A stretch of DNA of 64,000 bases from contig NC_134646.1 of NCBI RefSeq assembly GCF_030463565.1, positions 14,164,001 through 14,228,000 of the forward strand, read 5' to 3'. The translations under genes and the position numbers were made by a program. The notes beneath the pieces were generated by a model. The model saw only the letters and a list, made by a program, of their open reading frames with translations, was not told the origin of the DNA and did no database searches. Source of the DNA: Pelecanus crispus. Its lineage: Eukaryota > Chordata > Aves > Pelecaniformes > Pelecanidae. Every line of letters starts with the position of its first letter. Within the stretch, counting starts at the first letter, position 1. Positions 1-12,384 of the stretch are shown one piece after another.

Positions 1-400
1 CTAAGGGAATTATGTAGCTACAATGTTACCGTTAAATTTGATATCAGACATCTGCAAATCTGTTAAGCTTTATTTGACTTATTCACAACCTGTAAATAAG
101 GGCCCTCATGTCATTAAAATGGTGTGGTAACAATGTTTAAGTGTGTAATTTCGTCTTCAGCACAAAGCATGTTTTAATGGTTCTGCCATAAAGGTAGTGT
201 GGTCATTAACACAGGACTCAGTACGCTTCCTGGCTTTCAGTGGTGATGTTCTGCCCACAAAAGTGATGTCAAAAGTACTGAATACTTTATATATGTATTT
301 TCACTTTACCAAATTGTAAAGTTGGGTTATTTTGTATGTGTTGGGGGGAGGGCAAGGCACAATTCCAGAAACCTAATAAACTGGCTTTGCCACAAACTGT
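1..400 (+). other. Probable 3' UTR end of an upstream plus-strand gene
   Basis: There is no ORF. The stretch is AT-rich, free of recognisable repeats, and ends with a canonical AATAAA at 375-380. About 15-40 bases further on is a T/GT-rich tract, the usual layout of a vertebrate poly(A) site. This suggests the last few hundred bases of a transcript entering from the left. In human, RAB33B lies tail-to-tail with SETD7, so it is a reasonable guess here, but that rests on remembered synteny and not on any coding sequence in the window. Chance AATAAA hexamers are common in such DNA. Confidence 0.3.
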
Positions 401-2922
401 TATCACTTGTTTTCAATAATTATACTAGGAATGATGATGTAATATGGTAAAGTCAGTAACAAAAAGTATAAGGGAGGAAGAAGTTTCTAGTTTCTGTATT
501 TGTGGGTGACAGTTTTGTGAAAGACTGTCACAGTACTTGGACTGCTGTCAGTGCTTTCTTCTGATGGCTCTGAGTTGTTTTGGAGCATCTGAAGCACCCA
601 CCTGATGATTCGGAGGCATGTTTGGGATTTATTTCACATTCCAGAAGAATGGGAAGTGATACAACAGTTATAAATCTAGGAATTACTGACCCTTGAATGT
701 ATGTTAAGACCCTGCAGGAGTCTTCTCCATTACTTTTCTCCTAGTCTCACCTCACATTCAGAAATAAAAGCTCTTAACTTCACATACAGGTGGGACTTCT
801 TTGGTATCTGGAAAATCAGTCTTGCAGGTTTCCATGTGTGTATGCACACACATGGAGCAAGGCTTCAATTCCCATTAAGTTACTTTTTTGGTAAATGTCA
901 TAGCCCTTTCCCCACAAAGGAACTCTCAATTCATTTGTGTTATATACTGTTTCCCTACTGTCCTATTTCTGCTCCTCTTCTAGTTCCACACTTAATAGTG
1001 TATTAAAAACAAAAAGGTGAAACACCTTCTAGAGATAATTTGCATCTTTACGATTGCAGTTATCGTTGCTCACACAGGCTGTTAATTCTACTGAATGATT
1101 CAAAGAATGTATCTGTTGACTGTATATACCTTGTGCTTTTGGACCCTGGGAATGACCAGAAGGGACTGTGGTAGACTACTGACAGTGCGATGCAGTTGTG
1201 AGCCCTTGCCCTAGATTGACACTGGCTACTTCATCAAACTGCTTGGGAAGGAAGCGACTTTCAATTTAGGAAGGCAAGAGGCCGACATAAAAACTCTAGA
1301 TGTGTCCCAGTATTTGTGCATATGCTTGCTGCGCATTAGGGTTTTCTTGGGTCTGGGTTTTTTTATGTCTCATCTCATGTCTTCATCGTGACACTATAGC
1401 TAAGAAGCATCAAAATACGTGTGGTTTTTGTGTGTGCTGTAATCTCCCCAAAGCAAAAAAAAATGGCGGATCCAATAAAGGCTCTAAAGTACATAGTCAT
1501 TAAAGAATTTGAAAGATGAAGTAGCTCCACCCTTGTCATTTTTTCCAGCTTTATAAACCAATAATTTTAAAAGACAGTAGTAGTGAGCATAGATGAGGAC
1601 CCCTAATGAAAGCAGTATCTTTCACTTTAATCTTATTTCATCTTTAAAATATGGCTTAATGATCTAAAAATTAGTTAAGCTCTGACTTTGATGGAAGGGA
1701 GTAATGTGGGAGTCCATACAAGAATGAAAGCAGAGGCAGCCCTGCCTCCCGCTCCCTCTTTGTCCTTTACCACCTTCATCTGTGACTCACGGGGCTTTCC
1801 TGCCAGGAATCCGCAAAACTGGACAGCAGAAAAAAAAACATCAGTAACTGTTTTCCCTCAAGCACCGCAGCTTTGCATAAAGACAAAACTCATCAGGGTA
1901 ATGCTTGCCTATGGCTTTGATCGCTCTTGGGCCAAAACCTGCTGGTTTTGTCTTCGTCTCCCACCACATTTGACTGTGCACTGCGATGGCAGCTGGCCGT
2001 AGGTTCTTGTTCCCTGATTCATCCTGTACAACGCGGCGTAATTGTCATCTTTAAATTGTAACCCTGCGCTAACATTTTCCCCGACTGATCATCTACTAAC
2101 TTGCTACTTCTATTAAATTCATTGGAAGTCATACTCCTTTTCCCCTCTTGGTGAATATTTTCACTTCCACCAAAATATATAATTCTAATGGTCTTTTTTT
2201 TTCTTTCACAGTCCTGCTTTCAAGGCCATTGACCGATGTTTCACAACATCTCGATTCTTAGATTAAGAAGTAGAGCCACATGTCATTTTAAAGTAATAGC
2301 GATGTTGCTTTTAAAATGGCAGTCTGGTTTTCTGTGCAAATCAACACAAAACCGACGTGTAATCTTAAATCTGAAGTTGTACATAACATTAGGAATTGGC
2401 ATTATTCTAAGACTCACAAAAAAAATGTCATTTTGAGTTTGAGGGGTGTTTTCTTTTTTCCTCCCCCATCTGTTGACACTGGATGCCGGAAGGAGGCCTC
2501 CCATTCATCCTGCTGATGAGCGGCATCAGCGAGGGCTGTGAAGCGACATTGAGAGGGACAGAATTGCTGCCGGTCTCCAGTGACATCCTGGGACTCGCTG
2601 GGCTCGGTACGGCCTCCCAGCTGCAAAATCAGCCTCACAGAGGCTGACACCTATTGAAGCACTTGCTGAAGGCAGCTCCTTGTAGTGCAGGAAGGTATTT
2701 CCAGAGCCCAAAGGAAGGCCTGTAAAAGCTGCTAGCCATCCAGGGACACTCACTGAGGTGCATAATCCTGCTCCGTGCAGGAATTAGCTACGTGTATTGT
2801 TTTCTGCCTTTGCTGAATCACCTCTGATTAATGAGAATCTTGAATGACAGACTACTTAGCTAGACATTTAAAATTAATGACAAGCAAATTTCCCAGCAAT
2901 ACCAAGGATCATTCCAAGAAAT
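401..2922. other. Intergenic stretch, no gene seen
   Basis: Only short ORFs without coding character occur here, the longest about 100 codons. There is a GC-richer patch at about 2.48-2.75 kb. I recognise no repeat family or conserved motif. Confidence 0.5.
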
Positions 2923-3237
2923 TCATAGAATGATAGAATGCTTTGGGTTGGAAGGGACCTTTAGAGGTCATCCAGCCCAACACCCACATCTCTGACCAGA
3001 TCAGGTTGCTCCAAGCCCCATCCAACCTGACCTGGAACGTTTCCAGGGATGGGGCCTCCGCTACCTCTCTGGGCAACCCAGTCCAGCGCTTCACAACCCT
3101 CATGGCAAAAAATTTCTTCCTTATATCCAGTCTAAATCTATTCTTCTTTAGTTTAAAACCATTACTCCTTGTCCTGTATAATCCTCTCCCCATCCTGCTC
3201 TTCTCACCCCTGAAAAGCAACCTGGAATGGATGTAAT
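2923..3237 (-). mobile_element. CR1 LINE 3' fragment (minus orientation)
   Basis: The block starts with the octamer-type CR1 tail read in complement (catagaatgatagaatg), followed by the typical GGGTTGGAAGGGACCT box. The degenerate CR1 3' region continues to about 3237. Because the tail lies on the left, the element is on the minus strand. It is 5'-truncated, as almost all avian CR1 copies are. The ORFs overlapping it are remnants or chance. Confidence 0.9.
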
Positions 3238-5434
3238 GTGACTGAGGCCTGGAGACTGAGGTATAGTGGTCATCACTGACCAGAGACGTGGCTTGTAGTT
3301 GCAACTAAGAGCAAAAATGTCAGATAGAGTCTCAGGGTAAGTGGGCTGAGTAGCACACATACTGTTTGACTCTATCTTAGGACCAGCAGAAGCAGCCCAG
3401 GCTTCAGCTGCACTCACCTTGGTGGCAAAGTTGTTCAGTGCCTCTAGCTACAGCAACGACGGCAGCTTCGCCTGATGCAGAGATATAGCTGTAAGCACGC
3501 AAAAATCACAATGGTTTTAAAAAAAAAAAAATCACAGTAACGTGGAGCCTACAGAGCCTCTGTGATTACAGCCTATCTTTTTCATACGCACACTGCATGC
3601 ACACACATACACAGAGGTATTAAATAAAAGGGAAGAGGCAACGTGTGGATATGAGCATATGAAAAGTAAGAGTCATAAGACCATGATCTTAGCTCAATAC
3701 TTCCTTTTTTGATTATTTTTTTACTGTTTTCATTGCCTCTTTGAGAAGGTCACAGGCAGAAAAAAGGCTCTGTTGTGAGGCAATATGGTAAACTCCCTCT
3801 TAAAATGAATATTTTTAGTTATTTACTTTTAAAAACATCATACTGTGCATCTAAATCACATGTCATAAAGCAGAGGCTGTGTTTGAAGACCATTTTTGCT
3901 TCCCCGTGGCCAAGGAGCTTGAGTCTTGGGTCTCACTTTGAGTGCAGACCCTTGGAACTGGCGAGGCTTTCCTTCAGCTCCCTTATTTTCCCCCTCCCTG
4001 TGTGGCAGCAGGCTAACATTGGTAATGTACGGGCTGCCAAACGCATTTTAAACCCCCTCATCTTCAGCCTTCATCGGGGGGGGGGGGGGGGGGGGGGGTG
4101 TCAACCGAAGCTTAGTGCTACTGAGTGAAGCTGGCAGAAGACAAGTTCAAGCAAAATTATATTGTCTTTTACGCACCACAGTTAAACTGGAAGTCCCGGC
4201 TGTGGGATGGTGGGACTGCTAGGATTTTCTGAAGGTTTAAGAAAAAAAAAAACTATACATGTTAATGGAAGATAATTTCTTTTTTGCCTTTGACTAAATA
4301 AGTGGGAGAGGGGGCTCCAAGCTACAAGTAGGTGGTGGAGTAGAGGAAAGTGTGTATATGTGCTGACCCTGCCCTTACACTCATTGCCAAGCGTTTGGTT
4401 GGGACTTTTTTTGGCTTTTGGCCAGTAAAGCCTGTCCAGCCGGGCTCTCCAGCCCCTGCCCACCCAGGGGGACACCCCTCGGCCGTGCCTCACCTGCCCG
4501 TGCCTCTCCCAGCAAGGCTGATGTCCTCCCCGAGGCAGGCAGGCTTGGCTTTGGGGCCATTGCAGAAAGGTGGAGGTATGGGTTGATGTTCTTGGCTGGT
4601 CTTAAATAAAAGCCTGGTCACCCCCCCACTCCCCTCACACCCACCCCTGCGCAGGAAGACACAAAGTGCTCAGGAGTGTTGAGGTGCTGCTGTTCTTCTT
4701 GTCCTTTGCAGTCCTTCATTCCCGGTGCCTTGCCTAGTCCGGGAAGGGCACACAATGAGAAAAAGATTAAACTGACCCTAAAACACATACAACAGCTTTT
4801 CCATTTACTTCAAGATATTTTTAACCCACTCATAGATCAGAGGCAATGAAAGGCTCCTGGCTTCAGCAACTAAAGATTCAGCTGCAGATAAAAAAAACAT
4901 TTGCTAATCAGAGGGGGATTTTCAAGTTCCTGTATGTGATTATTCATCCCCATTACTACCATGAAGTACTAACTTCAATACCGAGCTGATATCTGAGTCA
5001 CTGTGATGCTGCTGTTAAAAAGCACAACGTTGGCAGCCCTTGTGATGGGCTTGTAAGGCTTGCGGTAGTTGTGCTTTTCTCAAATTGCATCTGAAGTAAA
5101 GCAATTAATTTTAAAAGCTTCAGCTTCCATTAAATAGGTGTATTGTCTTTTTATGCATGGTGATAGATGATGATATATGAGTACATATAAGATATATGTT
5201 CTATATATAAAAAATGATGATCAGAAAATAGGTATATTCACATATATATTTTTCTGGCATCATAAGCAGGCATACTTTGGCAATGTACCGCAACACTGGC
5301 GGGGGGAGCTATACAAAATTGCAAATTTTATTACAGCAGTGAGGTGACTGTGTGGTACATGACACTCATGGGAGTCCAGCGCTAGCATCTGCTTTAAAGC
5401 TCCAGCTCTTGGGCTTTACGGGTGAAGGGCTGTT
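3238..5434. other. Intergenic stretch, no gene seen
   Basis: It holds an A-run near 3520, a run of 23 G at 4076-4098 and a moderately GC-rich, C-rich patch at 4.4-4.65 kb. ORFs are short and overlap on both strands, so I call none of them. Confidence 0.5.
4076..4098 (+). repeat. Poly(G) homopolymer, 23 bases
   Basis: An uninterrupted run of G follows 'catc' and is followed by 'tgtcaacc'. Runs of this length are rare and polymorphic. The exact length in any assembly is uncertain. Confidence 0.9.
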
Positions 5435-5586
5435 TGGCTTCAGCATCCCTGGAGGTATTAATAGCCATGTAGATGAAGCACTTAAGGACATGGTTTAGTG
5501 GTGGACTTGGCAGTGTTAGGTTAATGGTTGGACTGGATGATCTTAAAGGTCTTTTCCAACCTAACTACTTATTCTATGATTCTGTG
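5435..5586 (+). mobile_element. CR1 LINE 3' fragment (plus orientation)
   Basis: The 3' end reads GGTTGGACTGGATGATCTTA, then AAGGTCTTTTCCAACC, and finishes with the tail attctatgattctgtg at 5571-5586. The preceding ~90 bases (catccctggagg..., cacttaaggacatggtttagtgg) match the usual region just upstream of a CR1 tail. It is 5'-truncated. Confidence 0.9.
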
Positions 5587-5984
5587 TAGCAAAGACTTGG
5601 GTCCACCAGGGTTGCTAGGCTGCCTGCCCAAGCCAAAATAAGAGACACAGAAGTGACTCCTATGAGATATGGCTAGGGCAAAGAACTTGGCAAATGAGAC
5701 CGCCAGCCATAATCCTAAATCAGTCTCATGGTTAGTGGGTGGGAGGCAAGGGCTGAACAATATTTGCATGTGCTGTTTCAGCATATACACTATATATTCA
5801 GCAACTAATGCTGATTAAAAAAACTGTCATGAGTGTGTTTAAAACCATGTAGTGAACAGAAGTCAGAAGATGAAACATGAAATATAAACTGAAGTAACAT
5901 TTTTTTTTTTAATAAGATGGCATATAAATGTCATGTCAATTAAAGAGAACACACATGTTTCTGGTAGTGCCAAAGCTGTGACTA

Positions 5985-5985
<1 letters not shown>

Positions 5986-6015
<30 letters not shown>
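5986..6015 (+). repeat. Poly(A) homopolymer, 30 bases
   Basis: An uninterrupted run of A. The sequence upstream does not resemble a retrocopy I recognise, so it could be a tail of an unidentified retroposed fragment or a simple repeat. Confidence 0.85.
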
Positions 6016-6018
<3 letters not shown>

Positions 6019-6238
6019 CTGCAACAGCTCAGAAAGTGCAAGTGTAGCTATGTAGTTGTATAGTGTGTTTCAGTTAGATTGACCTGAAGAGGTGCAGGAC
6101 ACAGCAGTTGCCATTTTTACGGAGAAGCTGCTAGGGAAGGCTGGGAAATGCTGTTTGCTTTGACGGGATTTCCCTCCTCAAGTTAGAGTTAAGTCCAAGG
6201 ACTTTTCCCCATGCCTATACAGTGTCAGTGCTGGAGAA

Positions 6239-6440
6239 CCATAGAATTGCAGCAAATCTCAAGTAGGAAGGACCCATAAGGATCAAGAGATCACACAGAC
6301 TGACTCTAAAAAGCGCATGCCATACTCTGATTATATTAGGTGTGTTTTCTGCTAACTATAAAAAAAAATTAAAAGAAATCCTTCCTCCTTTCAGCTGCAG
6401 GCCAATACCCCTTTCTGTTTTCAGAACTTATCTGTATTTT
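6239..6440 (-). mobile_element. Degraded CR1 LINE 3' fragment (minus orientation)
   Basis: It begins with ccatagaattgcagcaaatc and continues with aggaaggacccataaggatc, a diverged version of the CR1 tail and the GGAAGGGACC box in complement. Similarity fades by about 6440. It is older than the other copies here. Confidence 0.65.
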
Positions 6441-7839
6441 GATTGATTACTACTGCTCCCGTCTTTTCCCAGCTCTTTTAAGGGTCTCTTTTGTAGCCTG
6501 CTTGTACCTAGCAGCTACCAGTAGGTTGGCATGTCCCGTGGGTTGCTGGATGAAAAGGAAGCAGCCAGCCAGGGAGGCTGATGCAAGAAACTTCTGTACC
6601 AGAGCCACTGAGACCAAGCAAAGGCTTTGGGGAGAAACTCCTGATTTATCAAGCCAAGTAATTCTTCTGCTTTAAACTAGTACCCTTGTGTAGTAAATGG
6701 CTTATGTATTTTCTTTAATGAGCAAGAACTATGTATTCCTGGAGCTGTTCTCTGCAGGAAGTATTTTAGGCTGGTTCATCTACTTATAGTGAAGTTTGAC
6801 TTAAATTTTTACACGCTTCATGCTAGAACAGGCAGGGCTATGGAGCATGCAGAGCTGTGATTTTTATCCCCTGGCTTCTCACTGCCTTTTGCCAGCAAAG
6901 GGGAAAGAGATTTGTTCCCAGCAAAGGTGACTGCTTTCCGCTGCCCTGGCCCTGAGCATCCTGGCAACACAGGGGAGGAACTGCACCAACCATGCATAGC
7001 TGGAGCTTGCAAACTGCCTTGGAGGTGAGGAGTGGGGAGACGAAACCCACGTCTTGGTAGCAAACAGTGCCTAGCGCACACGTCAGCCTGAAACCATTCG
7101 TATTTCTCAATGAGGCTGAGGAAAAAAGCAAAATGAGAGAGCAAGATGTAAGCGTTGGATTACAAGACTGGAAGTGAAGTTACAAAAACAAACAAAAATC
7201 CCAAACAAGCTAGTTCTCAAAAATGTACCTGAAATGGTTCTCTGATCCTCACCGTGATGAAGACCACTCCTTGCCCCTCCTCCCCAGCACCTTCTAGCCC
7301 TTTCTGTGGGGGAAATGGCTTCAGCAAATACTTTGCCCTTAGCTGAACATTAACTCACAGAACCAGTTTCCCTGATTAACCTCCTGATTATGCCCTGTGA
7401 TTAACTCTGGCCGCTGCTAATGGAGAGGCTGGCAGCTTCGCTTTTATAGCCCGGGGATTTTGTGCGCCTTGTTCTGCGCATCAGGGAATAGGGTAACATC
7501 TGGCTAAGCTTACTCAAGATAGAAAAACATTTTTTGGACGTAAACACCTTGTCTTTGACTTAATACAAATAATGCTAACACAAGGCGAGCATGAAGTGCC
7601 CGGTGTCCATGTAGTTTTGTTGTGGATCCGTAACCCACGTTAAAAGCGAGGTGCTGGTGTCCTGCCTGCAGGCTGCTCAGGTTAGAGCGGCAATTTCTAA
7701 TACGCCCAAGAAAAGAGCGGGATGTTTGGCCTCAAGGAGAGCTGAGGCACGTTTGCATCCAGCATTCCTCTTCAAAATGCCAAGTTACTTGTATTTCTTA
7801 GCAGTGAAGTATAACATGCTTGTGGCCAAGGTGCAGCAC

Positions 7840-8404
7840 AGTCGTGGTTTAGCCCCAGCCAGCAACTCAGCACCACGCAGCCGCTCGCTCACTGCCCCTG
7901 CCCTGGTGGGATGGGGCGGAGAATCGGAGGAGTAAGAGTGAGAAACACTCCTGGGTTGAGAGAAGAACAGTTTAATAATTGAAATAAAATAAAGTAAAAT
8001 AATAATAATAACAATATAATAATAATAGTAATAATAATATACAAAGCAAGTGATGCACAATGCAATTGCTCACCACCCGCCGACCCATACCCAGACAGTT
8101 CCCGAGCAGCGATCGCTGCTCCCCCGGCCAACCCCCCCCAGTTTCTATACTGAGCATGACGCCATATGGTATGGAATAGCCCCTTGGGCAGTTTGATCAA
8201 CTCTTCTGGCTGTGCCCCCTCCCAGGTTCTTGTGCACCTGGCAGAGCATGGGAAGCTGAAAAGTCCTTGACTAGCATAAGCAGTACTCAGCAACAACTAA
8301 CCATCAGTGTGTTATCAACATTCTTCTCCTACTAAATCCAAAACACAGCGCTATGCCTGCTACTAGGAAGAAAATTAACTCTATCCCAGCCGAAACCCAG
8401 GAGA
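7840..8404 (-). mobile_element. Solo LTR of an avian endogenous retrovirus (copy A, minus orientation)
   Basis: This ~565-bp block is the reverse complement of the LTRs at 9472-10037 and 18262-18826. It has the same landmarks: a taa/tta-rich tract, an 18-bp palindrome (8104-8121), a 'gtgcacctggcagagcatgg' box and a terminal 'agccgaaaccc'. The outer bases are mutated from the expected TGT...ACA. Flanking bases AGCAC (7835-7839) and GGCAC (8406-8410) are a near match, possibly a decayed target duplication. No internal retroviral genes adjoin it. Confidence 0.88.
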
Positions 8405-9471
8405 AGGCACCCATGTGTGCAGGGTGTTTGGGTGCAGAACGAGCTCTGGGCTCATGTGGAACCTGGAATTTCTATTTTTATTTTCCCTTGGGCTTTGCTT
8501 GCATTATTCTGGCAGCATGGTGCTGAGGTGCACCCGCTGCTACACACCCACCCCTCGAGACAGCCTGGCACCCCCTGTCGTGTGTAACCGTACCTCCCTC
8601 CGGCAGCCACGGGCCTTTGCCCGCCCCAAAGGGGAAATCTTGCAATGCTGGGAAGGAACAGGGACGTCGGCTTGGTTCCTGGGATCTTGCCAACAAGGAA
8701 ACGTCTGCGGGGAACAAATGTTGAGGTCATTTCTACTGGAGGTGCTATGGATGGGTGTTTGCATAATAAATAACAATCCACCTGACTTCCATCAGCGAAA
8801 GCTGGGGGTGATGCAAACATGAAATGTCCCTGGAGACACGGGCAGGCTCTGGGAAGGCACCGTAACTGGCATGTGAAAGGGGCTACTAAATATAGCACTG
8901 GGAAGCTGCAATGCTGAACAATTACAGGGAGTGACATTACACTGGTATACAGTTTCCACCAATTTCCATATTGCAGCTGTTTCTTTTCTAGAAAAATCCC
9001 ATTTTGTAGAAAGAACTAGCTGAAAATTGTGTGTCTGTAAGTGATCTTGGGTGCTGGTATTGCGACCGCGATGCTGCAATTGCACCACTAGAAGGACTGC
9101 AAAAAGAAATACGGCCATCAAGTGCTTTATAGCTGCTGCTGACTCAATTACATACATTTTTATTTAGAAATAGCATAGAGCATATTCTCTTTTACATACT
9201 CATACCTCAATATCTGCTGTTAAGGCTATTTCCCAGCCAAAGGAGTACCTGCCCCACTGGCAGAGGTCTGCCTGTCACTAAATGCCACTGATCGACCGCT
9301 TTCAAAGCTGGCCAGGAGGAACGGGCTGGGTCCTCGGCTTGTGCCTCAGCGCCGTGCCAGGAGGACCTGACCTGCATCAGCTGCGGTTGGGCCCGCCCTG
9401 CACGACAGCCACGGATTTCACACCCTCACCTCAGGAGTTATCCTTCTGAGCCAATGGAAACAGTGCGGCGT
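8405..9471. other. Spacer between two inverted LTRs, no gene seen
   Basis: This 1.07-kb interval contains overlapping ORFs on both strands (up to ~160 codons on the minus strand at 8452-8937) but no domain, motif or splice pattern. It shows no retroviral gag, pol or env similarity that I can see, so the flanking LTRs do not appear to be ends of one provirus. Their opposite orientation agrees with that. Confidence 0.5.
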
Positions 9472-10037
9472 TGTCCTGGTTTCGGCTGGGATAGAGTTAA
9501 TTTTCTTCCTAGTAGCAGGCATAGTGCTGTGGTTTGGATTTAGTAGGAGAAGAATGTTGATAACACACCGATGTTTTTAGTTGTTGCTGAGTACTGCTTA
9601 TGCTAGTCCAGGACTTTTCAGCTTCCCATGCTCTGCCAGGTGCACAAGAAACTGGGAGGGGGCACAGCCAGAATAGTTGATCCAAACTGCCCAAAGGGCT
9701 ATGCCATACCATATGGCATCATGCTCAGCATAGAAACTGGGGGGAGTTGGCCGGGGAGCAGCGATCGCTGCTCGGGAACTGTCTGGGTATGGGTCGGCGG
9801 GTGGTGAGCAATTGCATTATGCATCACTTGCTTTGTATATTATTATTACTTATATTATTATATTGTTGTTATTATTATTGTACTTTATTTTATTTCAGTT
9901 ATTAAACTGTTCTTCTCTCAACCCAGGAGTGTTTCTCACTCTTACTCCTCCGATTCTCCGCCCCATCCCATCGGGGCAGGGGCAGTGAGCGAGCGGCTGC
10001 GCGGTGCTGAGCTGCTGGCTGGGGCTAAACCACGACA
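9472..10037 (+). mobile_element. Solo LTR of an avian endogenous retrovirus (copy B, plus orientation)
   Basis: It runs from TGTCCTGGTTTCGGCTGGGA to ...AAACCACGACA, with the TG...CA ends expected of an LTR. A TATA-like 'agcatagaaactgg' at ~9728 precedes the conserved palindrome at 9756-9773, followed by a tta-rich tract and a pyrimidine-rich U5-like end. The 5-bp flanks (ggcgt / gtcct) do not match, so the target duplication is lost or the copy arose by recombination. No internal genes are attached. Confidence 0.92.
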
Positions 10038-11733
10038 GTCCTTCAAACAAGGACTAGCGACGTGTATCCTCTGCGTGCTTGCAAGAAAATCTAATTGCTC
10101 TGTTCGACCAGCAGTTGAGCCACTGTTGAATTAGACTCAGCATGTACCATCTCATATCATAATGACTAGTTACAGAATGGCATTTCTGGATGGGACCGTA
10201 GTTTCCACCCAGAAACGATGCAGCGGCTCAGCAGTGCATTTTAGCAACAGACTGCTACTAGCAAGTTTCTCCTTTCAAAGGCAAAAGTCTGTTTTAGACT
10301 ACAGGAGAATCAAAGCCACACTGCTTTTAGCTATTAGCAATCACAATAACCTCTCAGGGAGTCTTTAATTTCTTTTAATGTACGAGACCAGCAGTTTATG
10401 TTAATCAGGGAGAAAAGCAGCCCAACATTTCATTGCAGACTGTCTGCAGTTATGCCAGAAGCATCTGAGGATGGGGAAAGTAGCCATGCTTGGTGCTTTG
10501 ATGCTTGCTGACAGGTACTATACCAGAGAAAAAGGCACAGTATCGCTTTTTTAATTACAATGTTTGAATTACTTTAATATAGTAATTCAACCATTGATAC
10601 CTTCAAATGGACACCCGCAGCGACACCAGCTGTGTTTTGGTTGGCGTAGGCAAACACGTGAAGGTATTTAGAGCCAAAGCCAGAAAGAATTTGGCTACTG
10701 TGGGTGTGTAGTCAAACTTCCAGTTGCCAAAATAGGATCTGCAGCCCCGAGTTCAGCTGCTGGCCTGAGCACCGAGGGGTGAGGGCAGTTCCCCCGGCCA
10801 AAGCTGGGCAGCAGAGGAAGCGATGTGTGACCGGAGGAGGGCTGCGGAGGGAGGCTGGTGGTTAGGGTGGCTCTCCAGGTCCAAATACCTTTTTTTATAA
10901 TCCCAGCCATTAATAATCTTCATGGTTAAAGTCAGTAACAGAGACACTTGGTAAGCACCTTACGTACAAAGGGGTGCCAGAGTCCACTAGCACTTCCTCA
11001 CTATGCAGCTTCGGGTATTGTTCTGTACGAGATTACAACAAAAGGTGTAAAACACCTTCAAATATAAACTCTTCAAAATTTGAAGATGTTTAGTCCTAGG
11101 AATTTTACAAATAATTTCATAGAAACTAACTGTCCGTATTTGCACCTCACCAACCCCAAGAGACTATGAAGTTGGACAGGATTTGCTAACTTGCATATGC
11201 CAGGATTAAGTGCATACCATAAGGCTAATTTTTGATGAGGTGACTGTGGCAAGCTGGTTTGGAACCAAGGACATTTTATGTGCATGTGTGATAAGCATGG
11301 ACTCAGAGGACTGCCTGGCATTTTGTCTGTACAGTGCTTTCATCAGGTGAAGGTCTTCATTTAGGTGTCCCAGTCCCTTTACTAGTGTTATGAAAAAGAC
11401 TTCAGTCTCTAGGGAAAAAAAAAAAAAAAATCAAGAACAATGTAATTCCCTCTTCTCTTGGGAACAGGAAAGGCACATTATATGCTGCAATAAGATAAAT
11501 CTTATCTGCGATTATTCCTGGAGTCACATGCCTCATGGTGGGCACGACTTATCCTACTACTCACAGCCCTTTCTCAAGATGGGAACTTACTTTCCAAGCC
11601 CTGTTCAAATGAATGTGCTGTGTCAATCCGCATCGTGGGATAAGTAACCTACCGCTTCCTGCTCAAGGCCTGCAGGCAACATAAGCACTCAACAGACACC
11701 TCTAAGCCTACCTGAAAGCGAATCATAAAGTAC
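10038..11733. other. Intergenic stretch, no gene seen
   Basis: Only short ORFs (up to ~85 codons) and simple AT-rich sequence are present. I recognise no repeat family. Confidence 0.5.
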
Positions 11734-11838
11734 TGTCGTGGTTTAACCCCAGCCAGCAACTAAGCACCACACAGCCGCTCGCTCACTGCCCCCCCAGTGA
11801 GAATCGGAGAGAATCAGAAGAGTAAAAGTGAGGAAACT
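11734..11838 (-). mobile_element. Truncated LTR fragment (copy D, minus orientation)
   Basis: It opens TGTCGTGGTTTAACCCCAGC and continues through 'accacacagccgctcgctcactgcccc' and 'agaatcagaagagtaaaagtgagg', matching the first ~105 bases (plus-strand reading) of LTR copy A. It then breaks off near 11838. Read on its own strand, only the 3'-most part of the LTR remains. It is a relic. Confidence 0.85.
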
Positions 11839-12384
11839 TGTGGGAATTTTATGTACCTCGGGAGTTGACTGAAAGCTGTAGTTCTTTGGTCGAGAGGACC
11901 AAGAGGTCCTCTAGAAAATCTCCAACAGAGGACCTTAGTCTAGAGCTATAATAAATTTTAGCAGAACAGACCCCAAAATAAGCATTTTTTTTTAAACTTT
12001 CAGTCTCCACAGTCAAAATAGAAAAACCTGAACTGAACTCACAGTATCTAAGTTATTCTGTAAGAAGAGCCACTGCAACTCCAGTTCCTACTACACTCCA
12101 GCATTACACTTCAGCCCTGAAACTAATTGTACCGACATATGTACACCCCACAGAATCCACATGTTGACAGAGGTACCTGAATGGCATTGGCAAGGCTTCG
12201 TACCATTAACTTCACCTGCCCCCATCCCTGCCAAAAAGAAAAGGAATAGCACTCTGAAGCTCAGTAATGAAGTGGGACCTTCATTATCCTTCACCCACTA
12301 TCGTATCATCCAAATAATTCATTAGGTAAGGGGGAGAAATCAAGACAGCAGTTGGAGGGGGGAAATACTCCACAACCAGTTTCT
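11839..12384. other. Intergenic stretch downstream of the tetraspan gene
   Basis: No gene is seen. The sequence between the LTR fragment and the inferred poly(A) site of the neighbouring gene is unremarkable. Confidence 0.45.

Larger units (their letters stand above)
5587..7839. other. Intergenic stretch with one degraded CR1, no gene seen
   Basis: It contains a 30-base A-run (5986-6015), a CR1 fragment at about 6239-6440 and otherwise unassigned sequence. Two overlapping minus-strand ORFs at 6818-7144 lack recognisable motifs or splice context. Confidence 0.5.

Noticed and set aside
2909-3304. ORFs of 90-131 codons at 2.9-3.4 kb
   Set aside because: They fall inside or across a 5'-truncated CR1 tail, which is non-coding or relic sequence here.
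7785-8296. Minus-strand ORFs with Tyr/Ile/Leu runs at 7.8-8.3 kb and the similar plus-strand frame at 18606
   Set aside because: They are translations of LTR sequence, including its tta-rich tract. They are not genes.
7840-10037. One provirus bounded by the LTRs at 7.8 and 9.5 kb
   Set aside because: A provirus has direct LTR repeats. These are inverted, and the 1.07 kb between them shows no gag, pol or env.
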